A DNA stretch of 64,000 bases from JBBQYD01 sp942493075 (GCA_942493075.1 OW818681.1:620001-684000), one strand, 5' to 3'. Numbered from the stretch's first letter, positions 52,501 to 60,482 are shown. A program made the numbers and translations. The notes: generated by a model not told the origin, from the sequence alone.

Positions 52501-52533
52501 CACTCGGAAAGCCTGGCCCTGAAAGTGCAGTAA
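46501..52533 (+). CDS. Bacterial alpha-2-macroglobulin family protein
   Basis: 2010 residues from the ATG at 46501 (MKSIWMSLILAFLMHTAAGA, signal peptide; no lipobox). An N-terminal helical region of about 330 residues leads into several macroglobulin (MG) beta-sandwich domains: PGYYFIAASVD, a carboxypeptidase-like insert near residue 490, then FFTDRAIYRPGQTIQFKG. The bait-containing middle (about residues 1180-1250) is Ala/Pro/Gly-rich. The thioester motif CSEQ is at Cys1470 (PHECSEQTFNRFYANSLA), followed by the helical thioester domain and a C-terminal receptor-like domain. A thrombospondin-3-like Asp-rich calcium loop (DEDEDGVADKDDSDPN, about 866) is inserted. Family members trap proteases in the periplasm. 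No penicillin-binding protein 1C gene is adjacent, unlike E. coli YfhM. Confidence 0.93.
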   Translation: MKSIWMSLILAFLMHTAAGAAPREELWKKVQEAINKGLPQTAITNLQPIVDGALADKAYPEAVRALLKRITLEGQIQGNKPEERITRLQVELTNAPAETKPLLEAVLAHWYLQYYQQNRWRFMQRSQTAVEPGPDFTTWDLPRLFSEISQHFEASLSAPDQLRRTPIGEWDGFLIRGVMPDAWRPTLYDFLVHEAIGFYSAGEQWGIKPENAFEIPATSPALGPVKEFMSWSQETADTNAPSLRALRLLQALLRFHQNDPAPSLAFAEADLSRLEWAWNTASGDEKNKRYKDALSKFIHEYVDFDISAVAMYRQAQVMHSEGDWIGARELALRGANTFKDSAAGKMCLNLVNQIEGKNLYINTERVWTPGGKEIGGKIRINYRNLGKVYFRAIPINWTEVTRRAHRNPSNLPQKERRTFLDRTPALTWDATLPPTKDFKQRLSVQSAPATLKPGYYFIAASVDPQFGETDNIVSMTDVWVSELAVVTRARMGRMEGLVVGALSGAPISGAEVECWRQVFNSDIRELFATLRTDENGRFEVEESGGRAVLARVRHQGKELATGEDMWLGEPPQPARPEGRIVFFTDRAIYRPGQTIQFKGICLWVDPAKDEYRTMRGEQVTVIFRDANGQEVARQKLSANDYGSVAGSFTAPRDRVMGAMSLQAEQSLTGGVSFRVEEYKRPKFEAVLDAPKEGLKLGEQAKVKGHAMGYTGAAVDGAKVRYRVVREVRMPIWWGWYRSGRGWGGQSEEISHGDLVTAQDGSFEVEFTAKPDPKIPEEDSPIFTFRVHADVTDSAGETRSESRAIALGYAALEVTATLDSWQTASKPVEVSVHTRTLDGEPLVSEGVAKVYSLKAPSTVQRARLGAEDEDEDGVADKDDSDPNSWPLDKVVVERGFTSDTNGTAKLAFNLKEGAYRLIMESQDAFGKKVQGQMPMRVLNPSASKFGIRIPYLVEAANWMREPGQEFQAVWGTGYGSGRALIEIEHRGKILQRYWTRSGRTQQEIKIPVTEDHRGGFFLHVTYVRENRLYSASRKIEVPWSNKELEVRWEHFTSKLQPGQKETWTAVISGPKASKVTSEFVAGLYDASLDAFAYHSWLTRFDVFRQENSWFHNVFANTERSFNHVLGQWKQPVSYAHLTPWSLPPEVVNNYWFGFNAKLGFGGRAYGRFESKMARGVTLMPAAPAAFAADSIVVARAGSTVLADGVAQESLNDNRPGGANEPTGGPKPDLNEVKARKNLNETAFFYPQLVADSNGLVRMSFTMPEALTRWRFMGFAHDQQARSGYMEGSTVTAKDLMVQPNPPRFLREGDTIEFTVKVSNQSETPQSGSVRLVFEEAMTGGISNAPADAKLGNTQPEQAFLLAAKASRSFSWRISVPDNCGFLTYKAVAASQAVSDGEEGAVPVLSRRILVRESLPLPIRGPATKQFEFAHLLNSGKSDTLQHQNLVVQMVSNPAWYAVMALPYLIEFPHECSEQTFNRFYANSLARSIAGSDPKIHKVFEQWRNTPALDSPLEKNEDLKSVALEETPWVRQAQSESQARRNVGILFEDNRLNYEMQRTLQKLTQMQLGDGRWPWFPGGPGNEYITLYIVTGFGRLRHLQVDVDVSTAVRALQSLDAWMQDRYDNIQRNPHPEECVPSPTDALYLYGRSFFLKDRPVSSGHEKAIQFYLQQARKFWLKTQNRQTQGHLALALHRFAAVKSASDDTPKAIMASLKERSVTNEELGRFWRDTEHSWWWYRAPIETQALMIEAFDEVAGDLEAVEDCRVWLLKQKQTQDWKTTKATADAVYALLLRGRDMLSSDALVKVKVGELDLTPKAGASVEAGTGFYEHRFQPAEIKPELGKVTVEKTDKGVAWGSIHWAYLEDMAKVEPYEGTPLKLKKTCYRKVNKATGPVIEPVSGPLEVGDELVTRVELRTDRDMEYIHLKDQRGSGVEPVNVLSQYRYQDGLSYYESTRDTASHFFIDYLPKGVYVFEYSSRVQLKGEYQTGIASIECMYAPEFNSHSESLALKVQ

Positions 52534-52577
52534 CCATTTTCTTGTCGCGCGCAGCCCGGAAGCGCGCTATCTATTTC

Positions 52578-52611
52578 GCACCCCGCAAGCGTGGCCTCAC
52601 GCCCGGGGTGC
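52578..52611 (+). promoter_or_regulatory. Hairpin covering the ribosome site of the TolB-like gene
   Basis: GCACCCC pairs with GGGGTGC (52578-52584 with 52605-52611) around a second stem GCGTG/CACGC (52589-52593 with 52598-52602). The 3' arm GGGGTG would be the ribosome-binding site 4-5 bases before the ATG at 52615, so folding would mask it. There is no U-run, so a terminator is less likely. Confidence 0.45.
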
Positions 52612-52614
52612 GTC

Positions 52615-54075
52615 ATGCGTATCGCCATCATTCTTTGCCTGTTGTTCGCCCAGATGCTGAGGGCTGAACTGGTCGTCTTTACCAACCAGGCGGCGATTGG
52701 ACGTCCGGCGCGTGCCGGGAGCTTCCGATATGATCCCACCGAGCGAGTGTTTCATGTGAGCGGCGGTGGGGATAATATGTGGTTTACGAACGACGCCTGT
52801 CATTTCGTATATACCCGTTGTGCGGGTGATTTTTCCCTTTCAGCAAACATCGATTGGCCACAACCCGGAGGCAACCCTCATCGCAAGGCCTGCCTGATGC
52901 TTCGCGAAACGCTGGACCCTGATTCACCGTATGTCGATGTCGCGGTGCATGGGGATGGTCTCACCTCCTTGCAGTTCCGGTCGGTGAAAGGCGGGTTGAC
53001 CCGCGAGATTCAGGTGCGGCAGACCAATCCGGCACGCATCGGTTTGCGGCGGTTTGGAAACACCGTTTATATGCGATTGCCTGATGCCAGTGGGAAGTTG
53101 GCGCCAGCGGGGCCTTTCATTCGAGTCGAGTTGTCTTCCAACGCATATGCCGGCTTAGCGGTTTGCGCGCACGACGATCAGGCGCTAGAGACGGCGAGAT
53201 TCTCCGGGGTATCATTCGAACAACCCGCGAAACTGGAGCTTACGCTGCATTCCACCCTGGAGCGTTTGTCCATTAAATCGCTGGATCGGCGGGTTCTTTT
53301 TCATTCCCGCGGGCATTTCGAGGCGCCCAACTGGTCGCCGGACGGCAAGTTCTTGCTGGTCAACTCAGCCGGGCGAATCCAGAAGCTGCCCAGTTCGGGC
53401 GGCGAATGGCAGACGATCAACACGGGCTTTGCCGAGAAGTGCAACAATGATCACGGCATCTCACCGGATGGCACCCGTCTGGCGCTTAGCGATCAATCCA
53501 GGACTGGTAAATCCTTGATCTATACGCTGCCCATCGGAGGAGGCACGCCTGCGCTCGTCACGCTCAACGGTCTGAGTTACTGGCATGGATGGTCGCCCGA
53601 CGGTCGGACCCTCGTGTATTGCGCGGAGCGCAACGGTGAATACGACGTCTATGCCATTCCAGCGGAGGGTGGGAATGAGAGGCTCTTGACGACGTCCCCG
53701 GGTTTGGATGACGGCCCGGAGTATTCGCCTGATGGAAAGTACATATACTTTAACTCCGAACGGACCGGTCGAATGCAGATTTGGCGCATGCTTCCGGATG
53801 GATCATCACCCGAGCAGATCACAAACGACGAGTGGAACAATTGGTTTCCGCACCCCTCGCCGGACGGCAAATGGATTGCATGCCTTACCTATAATGGAGA
53901 CGTGAAGGGTCACCCCGCCAACCAACCGGTGCGTTTGCGGTTGATACCCGTGGGCGGCGGGCCTGTTCAGGAACTGGCTACACTGCTCGGCGGGCAGGGC
54001 ACAATAAACGTTCCGTCATGGGCACCCGACAGCCAAAGTTTCGCTTTTGTCAGTTACGAGATGCTGCCCGAGTAG
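52615..54075 (+). CDS. TolB-like beta-propeller protein, secreted
   Basis: 486 residues from the ATG at 52615 (MRIAIILCLLFAQMLRA, signal peptide). The N-terminal 200 residues are a jelly-roll like those of DUF1349/concanavalin-type modules (GGGDNMWFTNDACHFVYTRCAGDFSLSANIDWP, DPDSPYVDVAVHGDGL). The C-terminal part has WD40-like PD40 repeats typical of TolB: FEAPNWSPDGKFLLVNS, HGISPDGTRLALS, HGWSPDGRTLVYCAERNG, PEYSPDGKYIYFNSERTG, PHPSPDGKWIACLTYNG, PSWAPDSQSFAFVS. It may bind and sense extracellular sugars or proteins; no enzyme signature is seen. Its start is 82 bases behind the macroglobulin gene, possibly one transcript with the hairpin between. Confidence 0.88.
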   Translation: MRIAIILCLLFAQMLRAELVVFTNQAAIGRPARAGSFRYDPTERVFHVSGGGDNMWFTNDACHFVYTRCAGDFSLSANIDWPQPGGNPHRKACLMLRETLDPDSPYVDVAVHGDGLTSLQFRSVKGGLTREIQVRQTNPARIGLRRFGNTVYMRLPDASGKLAPAGPFIRVELSSNAYAGLAVCAHDDQALETARFSGVSFEQPAKLELTLHSTLERLSIKSLDRRVLFHSRGHFEAPNWSPDGKFLLVNSAGRIQKLPSSGGEWQTINTGFAEKCNNDHGISPDGTRLALSDQSRTGKSLIYTLPIGGGTPALVTLNGLSYWHGWSPDGRTLVYCAERNGEYDVYAIPAEGGNERLLTTSPGLDDGPEYSPDGKYIYFNSERTGRMQIWRMLPDGSSPEQITNDEWNNWFPHPSPDGKWIACLTYNGDVKGHPANQPVRLRLIPVGGGPVQELATLLGGQGTINVPSWAPDSQSFAFVSYEMLPE

Positions 54076-54226
54076 CCGTGAATTTGACCGGCTGAAAGTA
54101 AAGAAGAATTGGAGGCAATTAGATCTTGACGAAGTTTGATAGGTCATTTATTAATTGCACCTGATAGGCTTGCTCGTTGTCCGCTCGAGACGAGTATTAA
54201 GTCCCTTTAGAGCCCTCACTTGATAT

Positions 54227-57200
54227 ATGAAGACGTCAATTCTTAGCCGAGCAGCACGAAGTGCTCTCGTGTCGTTAGGTCTAACCATGCTGGCGCAAGG
54301 ATCAGCTCTGGGGCAGGCTCCCATAGTTGAAACTCTACCAGCCAGCGAGGTAACTGCTACGAGCGCTGTACTGCGAGCAAGCGTGTTGGCTCCGAGTGCA
54401 ACTTCCACGGTAAGGTTCGAATGGGGTACATCCACCAACTACGGAAATACGTTAAATGCGGCCGGTGAGGTGGTCGGCTACGGTTTGGATTTTGACCCGG
54501 GGGACAGGGTTACTGCAGGTGTCGCGTCATTTTCGAGTGTCTCTTCTAACTTCACGATGGAAGTGTGGGCTCGACCAACGTCTGGCCTGATCATGGTTGA
54601 AGAGATGGCTACGGCCAACATCAGTTATTTTGGAACCCAGCCATTTGCGATTGCGCCTGATCATGCTGTTGAGATGGGGTATCCTTACGGGGATGTTGGA
54701 ACAGGAATTGCTATAGGCACTAACGGTGTCATGGTAGTCGAGCATGCCCATGATATACTGGCACCAGTCCTTGTATACGCCGCTCCGGTTTCAGGTTGGA
54801 CTCATGTCGCCGTGGTGTACGAGGGGGGGACCCCGAAGTTGTATCTTAACGGGATGCTTGCGCGAATCGGTTTGGCGAGCGGACGGCCAGCTCATCCCAG
54901 CCTCAATTTGTGCCGTTCGGCAGGTTATCACGATTATGGGCGGTATAAGGGATCGCTGGATGAATTGCGGCTTTGGGGAACTGCATTGAGTGGAGCAACG
55001 GTGCAGAGTTGGATGAACACTTCAATTACCTCGGCTCATTCGGCGTACAGCCAACTTCTGGCCGAGTGGAGTTTGAACGAAGGGACTGGCGCACAGGTTG
55101 GAGATGCAAGCGCCTATGGCAGAGTTGGTGCCTTCGGAGGCACTCCCACTTGGATCCAAGGTGCAACTACGGCAGGACGATCGTTTTCAGGGGTTCTCGC
55201 CGGCTTGATCCCTGGCACAACTTACCACTTCCGGGCGATTCTGGAGGAAACCAACACGACAGCAGGGCTGGATGTCAGCTTTACCACGCCATCGGGGCCG
55301 CTGCCCGTTGTTGTCACTCTTCCTGCGTCTAGCATCACCCAGACCAGTGCGCTGCTTAGCGCGACCGTGTCCGGCCCGATCAGCACAGAAACTGTCTCCT
55401 TTGAATGGGGAACGAGCACAAACTATGGGAATACAGCAAGTGCGCAGCATGGCAGCGCAAGTGGCGGTTGTCTTTCGTTGGACGGCTTGAATGACCAGGT
55501 TTTGGCCGACGTAGGCCGTTTTCCTCAGTCCTCCAACAATTTCACCCTTGAGTTCTGGGCAAATCCGGCTGGATCGCTCACCCTAACTGCGGAAGTAGCA
55601 TCCGATAATATCTACTACTACGGGCCGCAGAGATACGCCGTTTTCCCCGATCATGGTCCATTGGCTGGATATCCTGCCGGTCATGTGGGTGCCGGGATTT
55701 CTGTGGGCACAAACGGGGTGATCGTTGTTGAGCATTCGGACGCGCTGTTGGCGCCAGTTCTTGTGTATACGGGGAGCCTATCCGGTTGGACTCATGTGGC
55801 CCTAACTTACTCAGAAGGCCAGCCGAGGCTTTACCTCAATGGAACTCTGGCGCGGACCGGAATTGCCGCCGGCCGGTTCGTTCATCCGAGCCTTAACATC
55901 AGCGGAAATACCAGTGGCTACTCATATGGGCACTATCAAGGACAGATCGATGATATGCGGGTTTGGAACCAAGCCCTTAATTCGGCCTCGATCACGGCCT
56001 GGATGAACACCGAAAATATCTCAAGCCATCCGGCTTCCGCCGCACTTCTAGCACATTGGCCATTGAACGAGGCCGAAGGGACCAGTGTTCAGGACACCAC
56101 AGCGCATCAGATCAATGGAACCCTGCAAAACGGAGCCTTTTGGAGCGACGGCAGGAGCTCATCTGATCTGCATACTGCCACGATTTCAGGGCTTCAACCC
56201 GATACGCAGTATCATTTCCGCTCTGTGATCACGGGTAATTCTCAGATCGGGTATGGGGAAGACGCTGTTTTCACGACCCTCAGCACAAACCCTCCTCCTC
56301 CGGTGGCGGTAACGTTGCAGCCTCTCGCGATCACGACGACCAGCGCGGTTCTACGTGCAACCTCGACCCCGATAGATGGTTCACAGCAGGTTGTGTTTCA
56401 ATGGGGAGCCTCGACAAACTATGGCTACACAATCCCAGCCAGCCGTGGCCCTGCTGGTTACGCTTTGGAATTTAATGGCTCAACGGACGGCGTGAGCGCT
56501 GGTTCAGGGCAGTTCCCTACGGTGTCCAACACATTCAGCATGGAGTTCTGGGCTAAGGCTGTGGGTGCTGTTATCTTCACAAAGGAAGCAGCTAACGGGA
56601 ATATTACTTACGAGGGAGCCCAGCCTTATGCCGTAATGCCCGACCATGGTAACTGGTCCGGATACCCGGCAGGCCATGTTGGCACCGGGGTTGCCGTGGG
56701 CACCAATGGAGTCATTGTGGTCGAGCATACCTCTGACACGATGGCTTCCGTTCTTGTATACACAGGAAGTCTTTCGGGCTGGACCCACATTGCAGTGATC
56801 TATGATCAGGGGCAGCCGAGCCTTTACTTGGATGGAGTGCTTGTGCGAACCGGGATTGCCAGCGGCCGGGTTCCTCATCCCAGCGCCAACCTCTCTGCTC
56901 AACATTACGGTTACGGACTCTTTAAGGGGGCACTCGACGAGTTTCGCGTATGGCGCGTGGCGCTCACTCCGAACGATCTGCGAACGTGGATGACCCAAAG
57001 CATAGGGCCAAGCCACCCCTCATTCAACGATTTGATGCTGGCTTGGACGCTTGAATCCGCGAGTGGATCGCTCGCTATTGACTCGAGTTCCTATCGACGC
57101 AACGGAGAGTTCATGGGCATTCCGACATGGATAAGCGAAGCCCCGGCGGAAGCATTCTTTGCCAGTGTAGCTGGGTTGACGCCCGAAAGTACCTATCACT

Positions 57201-58873
57201 ACCGCGCGGTGGCTAGCAACGAATGGGGAGTGTCATTTGGAGCCGATGTCTCGTTCACTACCCGCGTTGTGAGGCCTGTTATCAAGAGCACCCCGAGCTC
57301 AGTTGCCATTCTAGCTGGGAAAAGCGTGTCTTTCAGTGTTCAGGTCGAAGGGGCCGAACCCATGTCCTACCAATGGGTGTTCAACGGGACCAATATCGCT
57401 GATGCCACCTCGTCCGTTCTGACGATTCCGAACGTGCAATTGAGCCATGCCGGACTTTACTCGGCTATTGTGACGAATGCCTATGGCAGCGCACAGGGCG
57501 AGATCTCAACCCTCTCGGTTACACTGCCGCCCACAGTGGTGCGTATGGGCAGTGTTTCTGCAATGGCAGGGCAGACAATCGTTATTCCGGTGGAGATTAT
57601 CGCGAATGGGAATGAAAGCGCTCTTCAATTTAGCGTCAACTACACTCCGTCGATTCTGACATTTGTGGGGGCCAATCTTTCCAGTAACTTCACAAGCGAT
57701 GCCACTCTTTTTGTGAACACGGCACAAACGAGTAATGGCCGAGTGGGATTGGTATTGGGAATGCCTCCTCAGCAAACGATAGCCGCGGGAACCCGCCAGA
57801 TAGCCGAGCTTGTGTTCAGTTCTTCTGTTCGAACAAGCCCAACAATGCTCCCGCTGGGCTTTGGGGATTCACCTACAAGGCGCCAGTTGGTCAACGCTCA
57901 AGCGGAGACGCTGAGAGCAACGTATAACTCGGGCTTGGTGACGTTGAGTGCATCAGTGCTGGAGGCCGATGTCACCCCACGGCCAAACGGCGATCGTTCA
58001 ATCACCGTTGCTGATTGGGTGCTAATGGGGCGGTACGCCGCTCGGCTGGATTATCCTACGAATACAAGTGAGTTTCAGCGAGCGGACTGCGCTCCCCGGG
58101 CAACCCTGGGAGACGGCAGGATCGGGATTACGGATTGGGTTCAGGCTGGCCGGTACGCTGGCGGCGCGGACCCACTGACCACGATCGGAGGCCCTCTCAA
58201 TGAAGCGTCTCGGGCGATTGTTACGCAGCCAGGTTTTGGTAGCGCTGAACGGAAGCTCATTCTGAGTGATGGAGAATGGTTCACCAATAGATCGGGAAAT
58301 GTCAGCGTTACATTGGCCGCCGATGGAACTGAGGTCGCTCTCGGCTTCAGCTTGGTGTTCGATCCTGCACGCTTGGAATTTGAGAGCGCGAGCAAAGGCT
58401 CCGGAGCAGCAAGCGCTTCGCTTAACATCAACACCACTCAGATCAGTGAAGGCAGAGTGGGGATAGCACTAGGCCTCAGCTCAGGGACTTTCCAGGCTGG
58501 GAACAGGGAACTGGTCACCCTGACTTTCAGGGGGATGCCTTCTGAGAACCCGGGTGTGACAAGTCTTGCCTTCGGGGATTTGCCAATCCCTCGTGAGATC
58601 GCAAATGGAGCCGCCGCGCCGCTGGCTTCAGCGTATCAAAACGCTCAGGGAACCGTACGCCCCATTCCGACCTTGACCGTCATGAACGATGTGGGAGCTG
58701 TGATGGTTTGCTGGCCCTCTTGGGCTACGAATATGAATCTCCAAGGTCTTGGAACTGTTGGGGCGTCCGACTGGACGAATGTGACTGCCGAGCCCAAGCT
58801 GGAAGGAGACAGGTATAAAGTTGTCATACCCGGAGACGGTTCCGGAGTCTTCTACCGTCTGATCAAGCCCTAG
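54227..58873 (+). CDS. Giant secreted LamG/FN3/Ig/cohesin/dockerin protein, paralogue 1
   Basis: 1548 residues with a signal peptide (ALVSLGLTMLAQGSALGQ). Three tandem units follow (about residues 31-355, 358-685 and 688-980). Each has an FN3-like part (ETLPASEVTATSAVLRASV, VRFEWGTSTNYGNT) and a LamG lectin domain with the repeated core VGTGxxxGTNGVxVVEHxxD and SGWTHVAVxY. Then come an Ig-like domain (1016-1100), a cohesin-like domain (1101-1240), two dockerin-like calcium loops (DVTPRPNGDRSITVADWVLMGRYA and DCAPRATLGDGRIGITDW, 1246-1305), a second cohesin-like domain (1338-1476) and a C-terminal sandwich ending YRLIKP. No enzyme motif is seen; binding of glycans or neighbouring proteins is inferred. 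Confidence 0.9.
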   Translation: MKTSILSRAARSALVSLGLTMLAQGSALGQAPIVETLPASEVTATSAVLRASVLAPSATSTVRFEWGTSTNYGNTLNAAGEVVGYGLDFDPGDRVTAGVASFSSVSSNFTMEVWARPTSGLIMVEEMATANISYFGTQPFAIAPDHAVEMGYPYGDVGTGIAIGTNGVMVVEHAHDILAPVLVYAAPVSGWTHVAVVYEGGTPKLYLNGMLARIGLASGRPAHPSLNLCRSAGYHDYGRYKGSLDELRLWGTALSGATVQSWMNTSITSAHSAYSQLLAEWSLNEGTGAQVGDASAYGRVGAFGGTPTWIQGATTAGRSFSGVLAGLIPGTTYHFRAILEETNTTAGLDVSFTTPSGPLPVVVTLPASSITQTSALLSATVSGPISTETVSFEWGTSTNYGNTASAQHGSASGGCLSLDGLNDQVLADVGRFPQSSNNFTLEFWANPAGSLTLTAEVASDNIYYYGPQRYAVFPDHGPLAGYPAGHVGAGISVGTNGVIVVEHSDALLAPVLVYTGSLSGWTHVALTYSEGQPRLYLNGTLARTGIAAGRFVHPSLNISGNTSGYSYGHYQGQIDDMRVWNQALNSASITAWMNTENISSHPASAALLAHWPLNEAEGTSVQDTTAHQINGTLQNGAFWSDGRSSSDLHTATISGLQPDTQYHFRSVITGNSQIGYGEDAVFTTLSTNPPPPVAVTLQPLAITTTSAVLRATSTPIDGSQQVVFQWGASTNYGYTIPASRGPAGYALEFNGSTDGVSAGSGQFPTVSNTFSMEFWAKAVGAVIFTKEAANGNITYEGAQPYAVMPDHGNWSGYPAGHVGTGVAVGTNGVIVVEHTSDTMASVLVYTGSLSGWTHIAVIYDQGQPSLYLDGVLVRTGIASGRVPHPSANLSAQHYGYGLFKGALDEFRVWRVALTPNDLRTWMTQSIGPSHPSFNDLMLAWTLESASGSLAIDSSSYRRNGEFMGIPTWISEAPAEAFFASVAGLTPESTYHYRAVASNEWGVSFGADVSFTTRVVRPVIKSTPSSVAILAGKSVSFSVQVEGAEPMSYQWVFNGTNIADATSSVLTIPNVQLSHAGLYSAIVTNAYGSAQGEISTLSVTLPPTVVRMGSVSAMAGQTIVIPVEIIANGNESALQFSVNYTPSILTFVGANLSSNFTSDATLFVNTAQTSNGRVGLVLGMPPQQTIAAGTRQIAELVFSSSVRTSPTMLPLGFGDSPTRRQLVNAQAETLRATYNSGLVTLSASVLEADVTPRPNGDRSITVADWVLMGRYAARLDYPTNTSEFQRADCAPRATLGDGRIGITDWVQAGRYAGGADPLTTIGGPLNEASRAIVTQPGFGSAERKLILSDGEWFTNRSGNVSVTLAADGTEVALGFSLVFDPARLEFESASKGSGAASASLNINTTQISEGRVGIALGLSSGTFQAGNRELVTLTFRGMPSENPGVTSLAFGDLPIPREIANGAAAPLASAYQNAQGTVRPIPTLTVMNDVGAVMVCWPSWATNMNLQGLGTVGASDWTNVTAEPKLEGDRYKVVIPGDGSGVFYRLIKP

Positions 58874-58902
58874 CCGTAACGTTCATTTAGGGCACCTTTT
58901 GC

Positions 58903-58933
58903 GAGCGGCCATTGCGTGGAGCAATGGCCGCTC
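58903..58933. terminator. Strong hairpin terminator
   Basis: A perfect 13-bp stem (GAGCGGCCATTGC with GCAATGGCCGCTC, loop GTGGA) lies directly behind the LamG giant. Confidence 0.8.
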
Positions 58934-58988
58934 AATCTGTTTGGAATTGGGCTGTTTGGTCGAGGCAGATTCACGAAACGTTTTCGAC

Positions 58989-59018
58989 TTAAAGTCAAAA
59001 CAGGACGTTTGACTTTAA
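58989..59018. promoter_or_regulatory. Inverted repeat before the PEP-CTERM gene
   Basis: TTAAAGTCAAA (58989-58999) and TTTGACTTTAA (59008-59018) are perfect inverted 11-mers separated by 8 bases, 32 bases before the ATG. The position suggests an operator or a leader hairpin; no regulator is known. Confidence 0.5.
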
Positions 59019-59049
59019 AGCTGCGATTCCTATTATTCCACACTATTAA

Positions 59050-59658
59050 ATGAGAACTAAGTTGATTAAGACCATGGCGGTCTTCCAGTTGGCCTGGGGC
59101 GCCATTTGCTCTGTGTATGGCCAGGGGACCTTCCAGGTAACGTTTGATGAGCCGACGCCCCTGCCTCCAGGGACGTCGGTTTATATCAGTCAGTATCAGG
59201 AGTCCAGCCTTAGCTTCGTACCAATTCAGCCAGGTGGCGCGTTCGGTCGTAACGGAGGTGGGGATCCCGGATATCCAGTTCCGAATAATGGGACATCCTA
59301 TATCCAGGCAACGCTGCTTGATCGAATCGCCTTCAGCCACCTGGATGGGCTCGCGTTCGGACTGATGTCGGTGGATCTCGCTGGGTACAGTGGTGTCGTG
59401 CCAGACTTCTCGATCCGGTTTGTAGGCTACAACCAGGTGGGTGGAACTGTTACAACTACCTTCACTGGCTCGGGGATAGACTTCAAAACGTTCTACTTCG
59501 GAGCCGAGTTCAGTGATCTGACTCGAGTCGAAATTCCCGATCCGACATGGTCACTGGACAACTTGGTATTCTCCATCCCTGAACCTGCCAGCGGGTTGAT
59601 GTTGCTCTCCGGAGGTCTGCTGCTCTGGTTGCGCCGAGCCCGGCAGGGCAGAGGTTAA
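59050..59658 (+). CDS. PEP-CTERM sorted surface protein
   Basis: 202 residues from the ATG at 59050. A signal peptide (AVFQLAWGAICSVYGQ) is followed by about 140 residues of beta-rich sequence (TFDEPTPLPPGTSVYISQYQESSLSF, FGAEFSDLTRVEI). The end is a PEP-CTERM tag: SIPEPASGLMLLSGGLLLWLRRARQGRG, with the PEP motif, hydrophobic helix and Arg-rich tail. Such proteins are processed by exosortase, often in biofilm-forming species. The function of the body is unknown. It lies between the two LamG giants. Confidence 0.9.
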   Translation: MRTKLIKTMAVFQLAWGAICSVYGQGTFQVTFDEPTPLPPGTSVYISQYQESSLSFVPIQPGGAFGRNGGGDPGYPVPNNGTSYIQATLLDRIAFSHLDGLAFGLMSVDLAGYSGVVPDFSIRFVGYNQVGGTVTTTFTGSGIDFKTFYFGAEFSDLTRVEIPDPTWSLDNLVFSIPEPASGLMLLSGGLLLWLRRARQGRG

Positions 59659-59693
59659 GAGCAAAGTTAGCCGTTAGATTGTTTGGTTTGTCA

Positions 59694-59730
59694 CGGAGGT
59701 CGCACTTTTTCTGGTGCGGCCACCTTTTTT
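59694..59730 (+). terminator. Rho-independent terminator after PEP-CTERM gene
   Basis: GGTCGCAC pairs with GTGCGGCC (one G-T pair), extended by GG/CC outside a bulged A, and is followed by six T. Confidence 0.8.
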
Positions 59731-59820
59731 GTGTGCGGGTTAACAGAGGAGGATGCTGCAAGCCCCCCTATCTCGATTTCGAGACCCTTGCAGGTACGTA
59801 AGGGAAGGCTAAAATACCCT

Positions 59821-60213
59821 ATGACAAAAACGCTGGCATTGCGGATGACGGCAGTCCTGGGTTTTCTTGCCGTTGGATTAGGCGCCTTTGGTGCGCACGG
59901 GCTCAAACCGTTGCTTGCGCAGAACGGAACTGCGGCCACATGGGAAACCGCTGTACTCTACCATTTTATTCACACCCTTGTGATGCTTTGGTTGGTGGAT
60001 CGACCGGCATTTTCAACCGGCGCCTGGCTCAGCTTCTTCGTAGGGATTCTCATTTTTTCCGGGTCGCTGTACCTGCTGGCCGTCACGAACATAAAATGGT
60101 TGGGCGCGATCACCCCTTTGGGCGGCGTGAGCTTTCTCGTGGGGTGGCTCTGGGTAGCCTTAAAAGCGGACGTGGGTTCGAGCCACCAATCTGTCCACTA
60201 TCCCCTTAGCTGA
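59821..60213 (+). CDS. DUF423 small membrane protein
   Basis: 130 residues from the ATG at 59821; the open frame extends upstream through a terminator, so the short start is right. Four hydrophobic helices and the family pattern GFLAVGLGAFGAHGLKP, TAVLYHFIHTLVML, FSGSLYLLAVT, GAITPLGGVSFLVGWLW identify DUF423 (YgdD-like). The function is unknown. Confidence 0.93.
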   Translation: MTKTLALRMTAVLGFLAVGLGAFGAHGLKPLLAQNGTAATWETAVLYHFIHTLVMLWLVDRPAFSTGAWLSFFVGILIFSGSLYLLAVTNIKWLGAITPLGGVSFLVGWLWVALKADVGSSHQSVHYPLS

Positions 60214-60482
60214 AGATGTTCTGGGGGTGAGCGGTCGGCGACCCAGCTTAAACACGAGCAGTTCACGTGCTTCGACCACCATCTGTCCGGCCAGCCATAA
60301 TGGAAGCCCGATAGGGCTCTTAGCCTTGCGGATGATCTCCCGGGAATACGCATCTAATCCACCTCGACAAACTGCCCCCCACGCTCACCACAGAAGTATC
60401 ACAGATGCACATGGTATCAGGGAGAACATAACGGGTCATAGTAAGCTTGACTTTATTTTCCGGTCTGATAGTTATTTCCATA
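60214..60482. other. Intergenic region
   Basis: 270 bases between the DUF423 gene and the second LamG giant. No gene, tRNA or strong hairpin was recognised. Confidence 0.4.

Noticed and set aside
51598..52503. 301-residue minus-strand open frame
   Set aside because: Antisense shadow of the macroglobulin C-terminus; no recognisable protein sequence.
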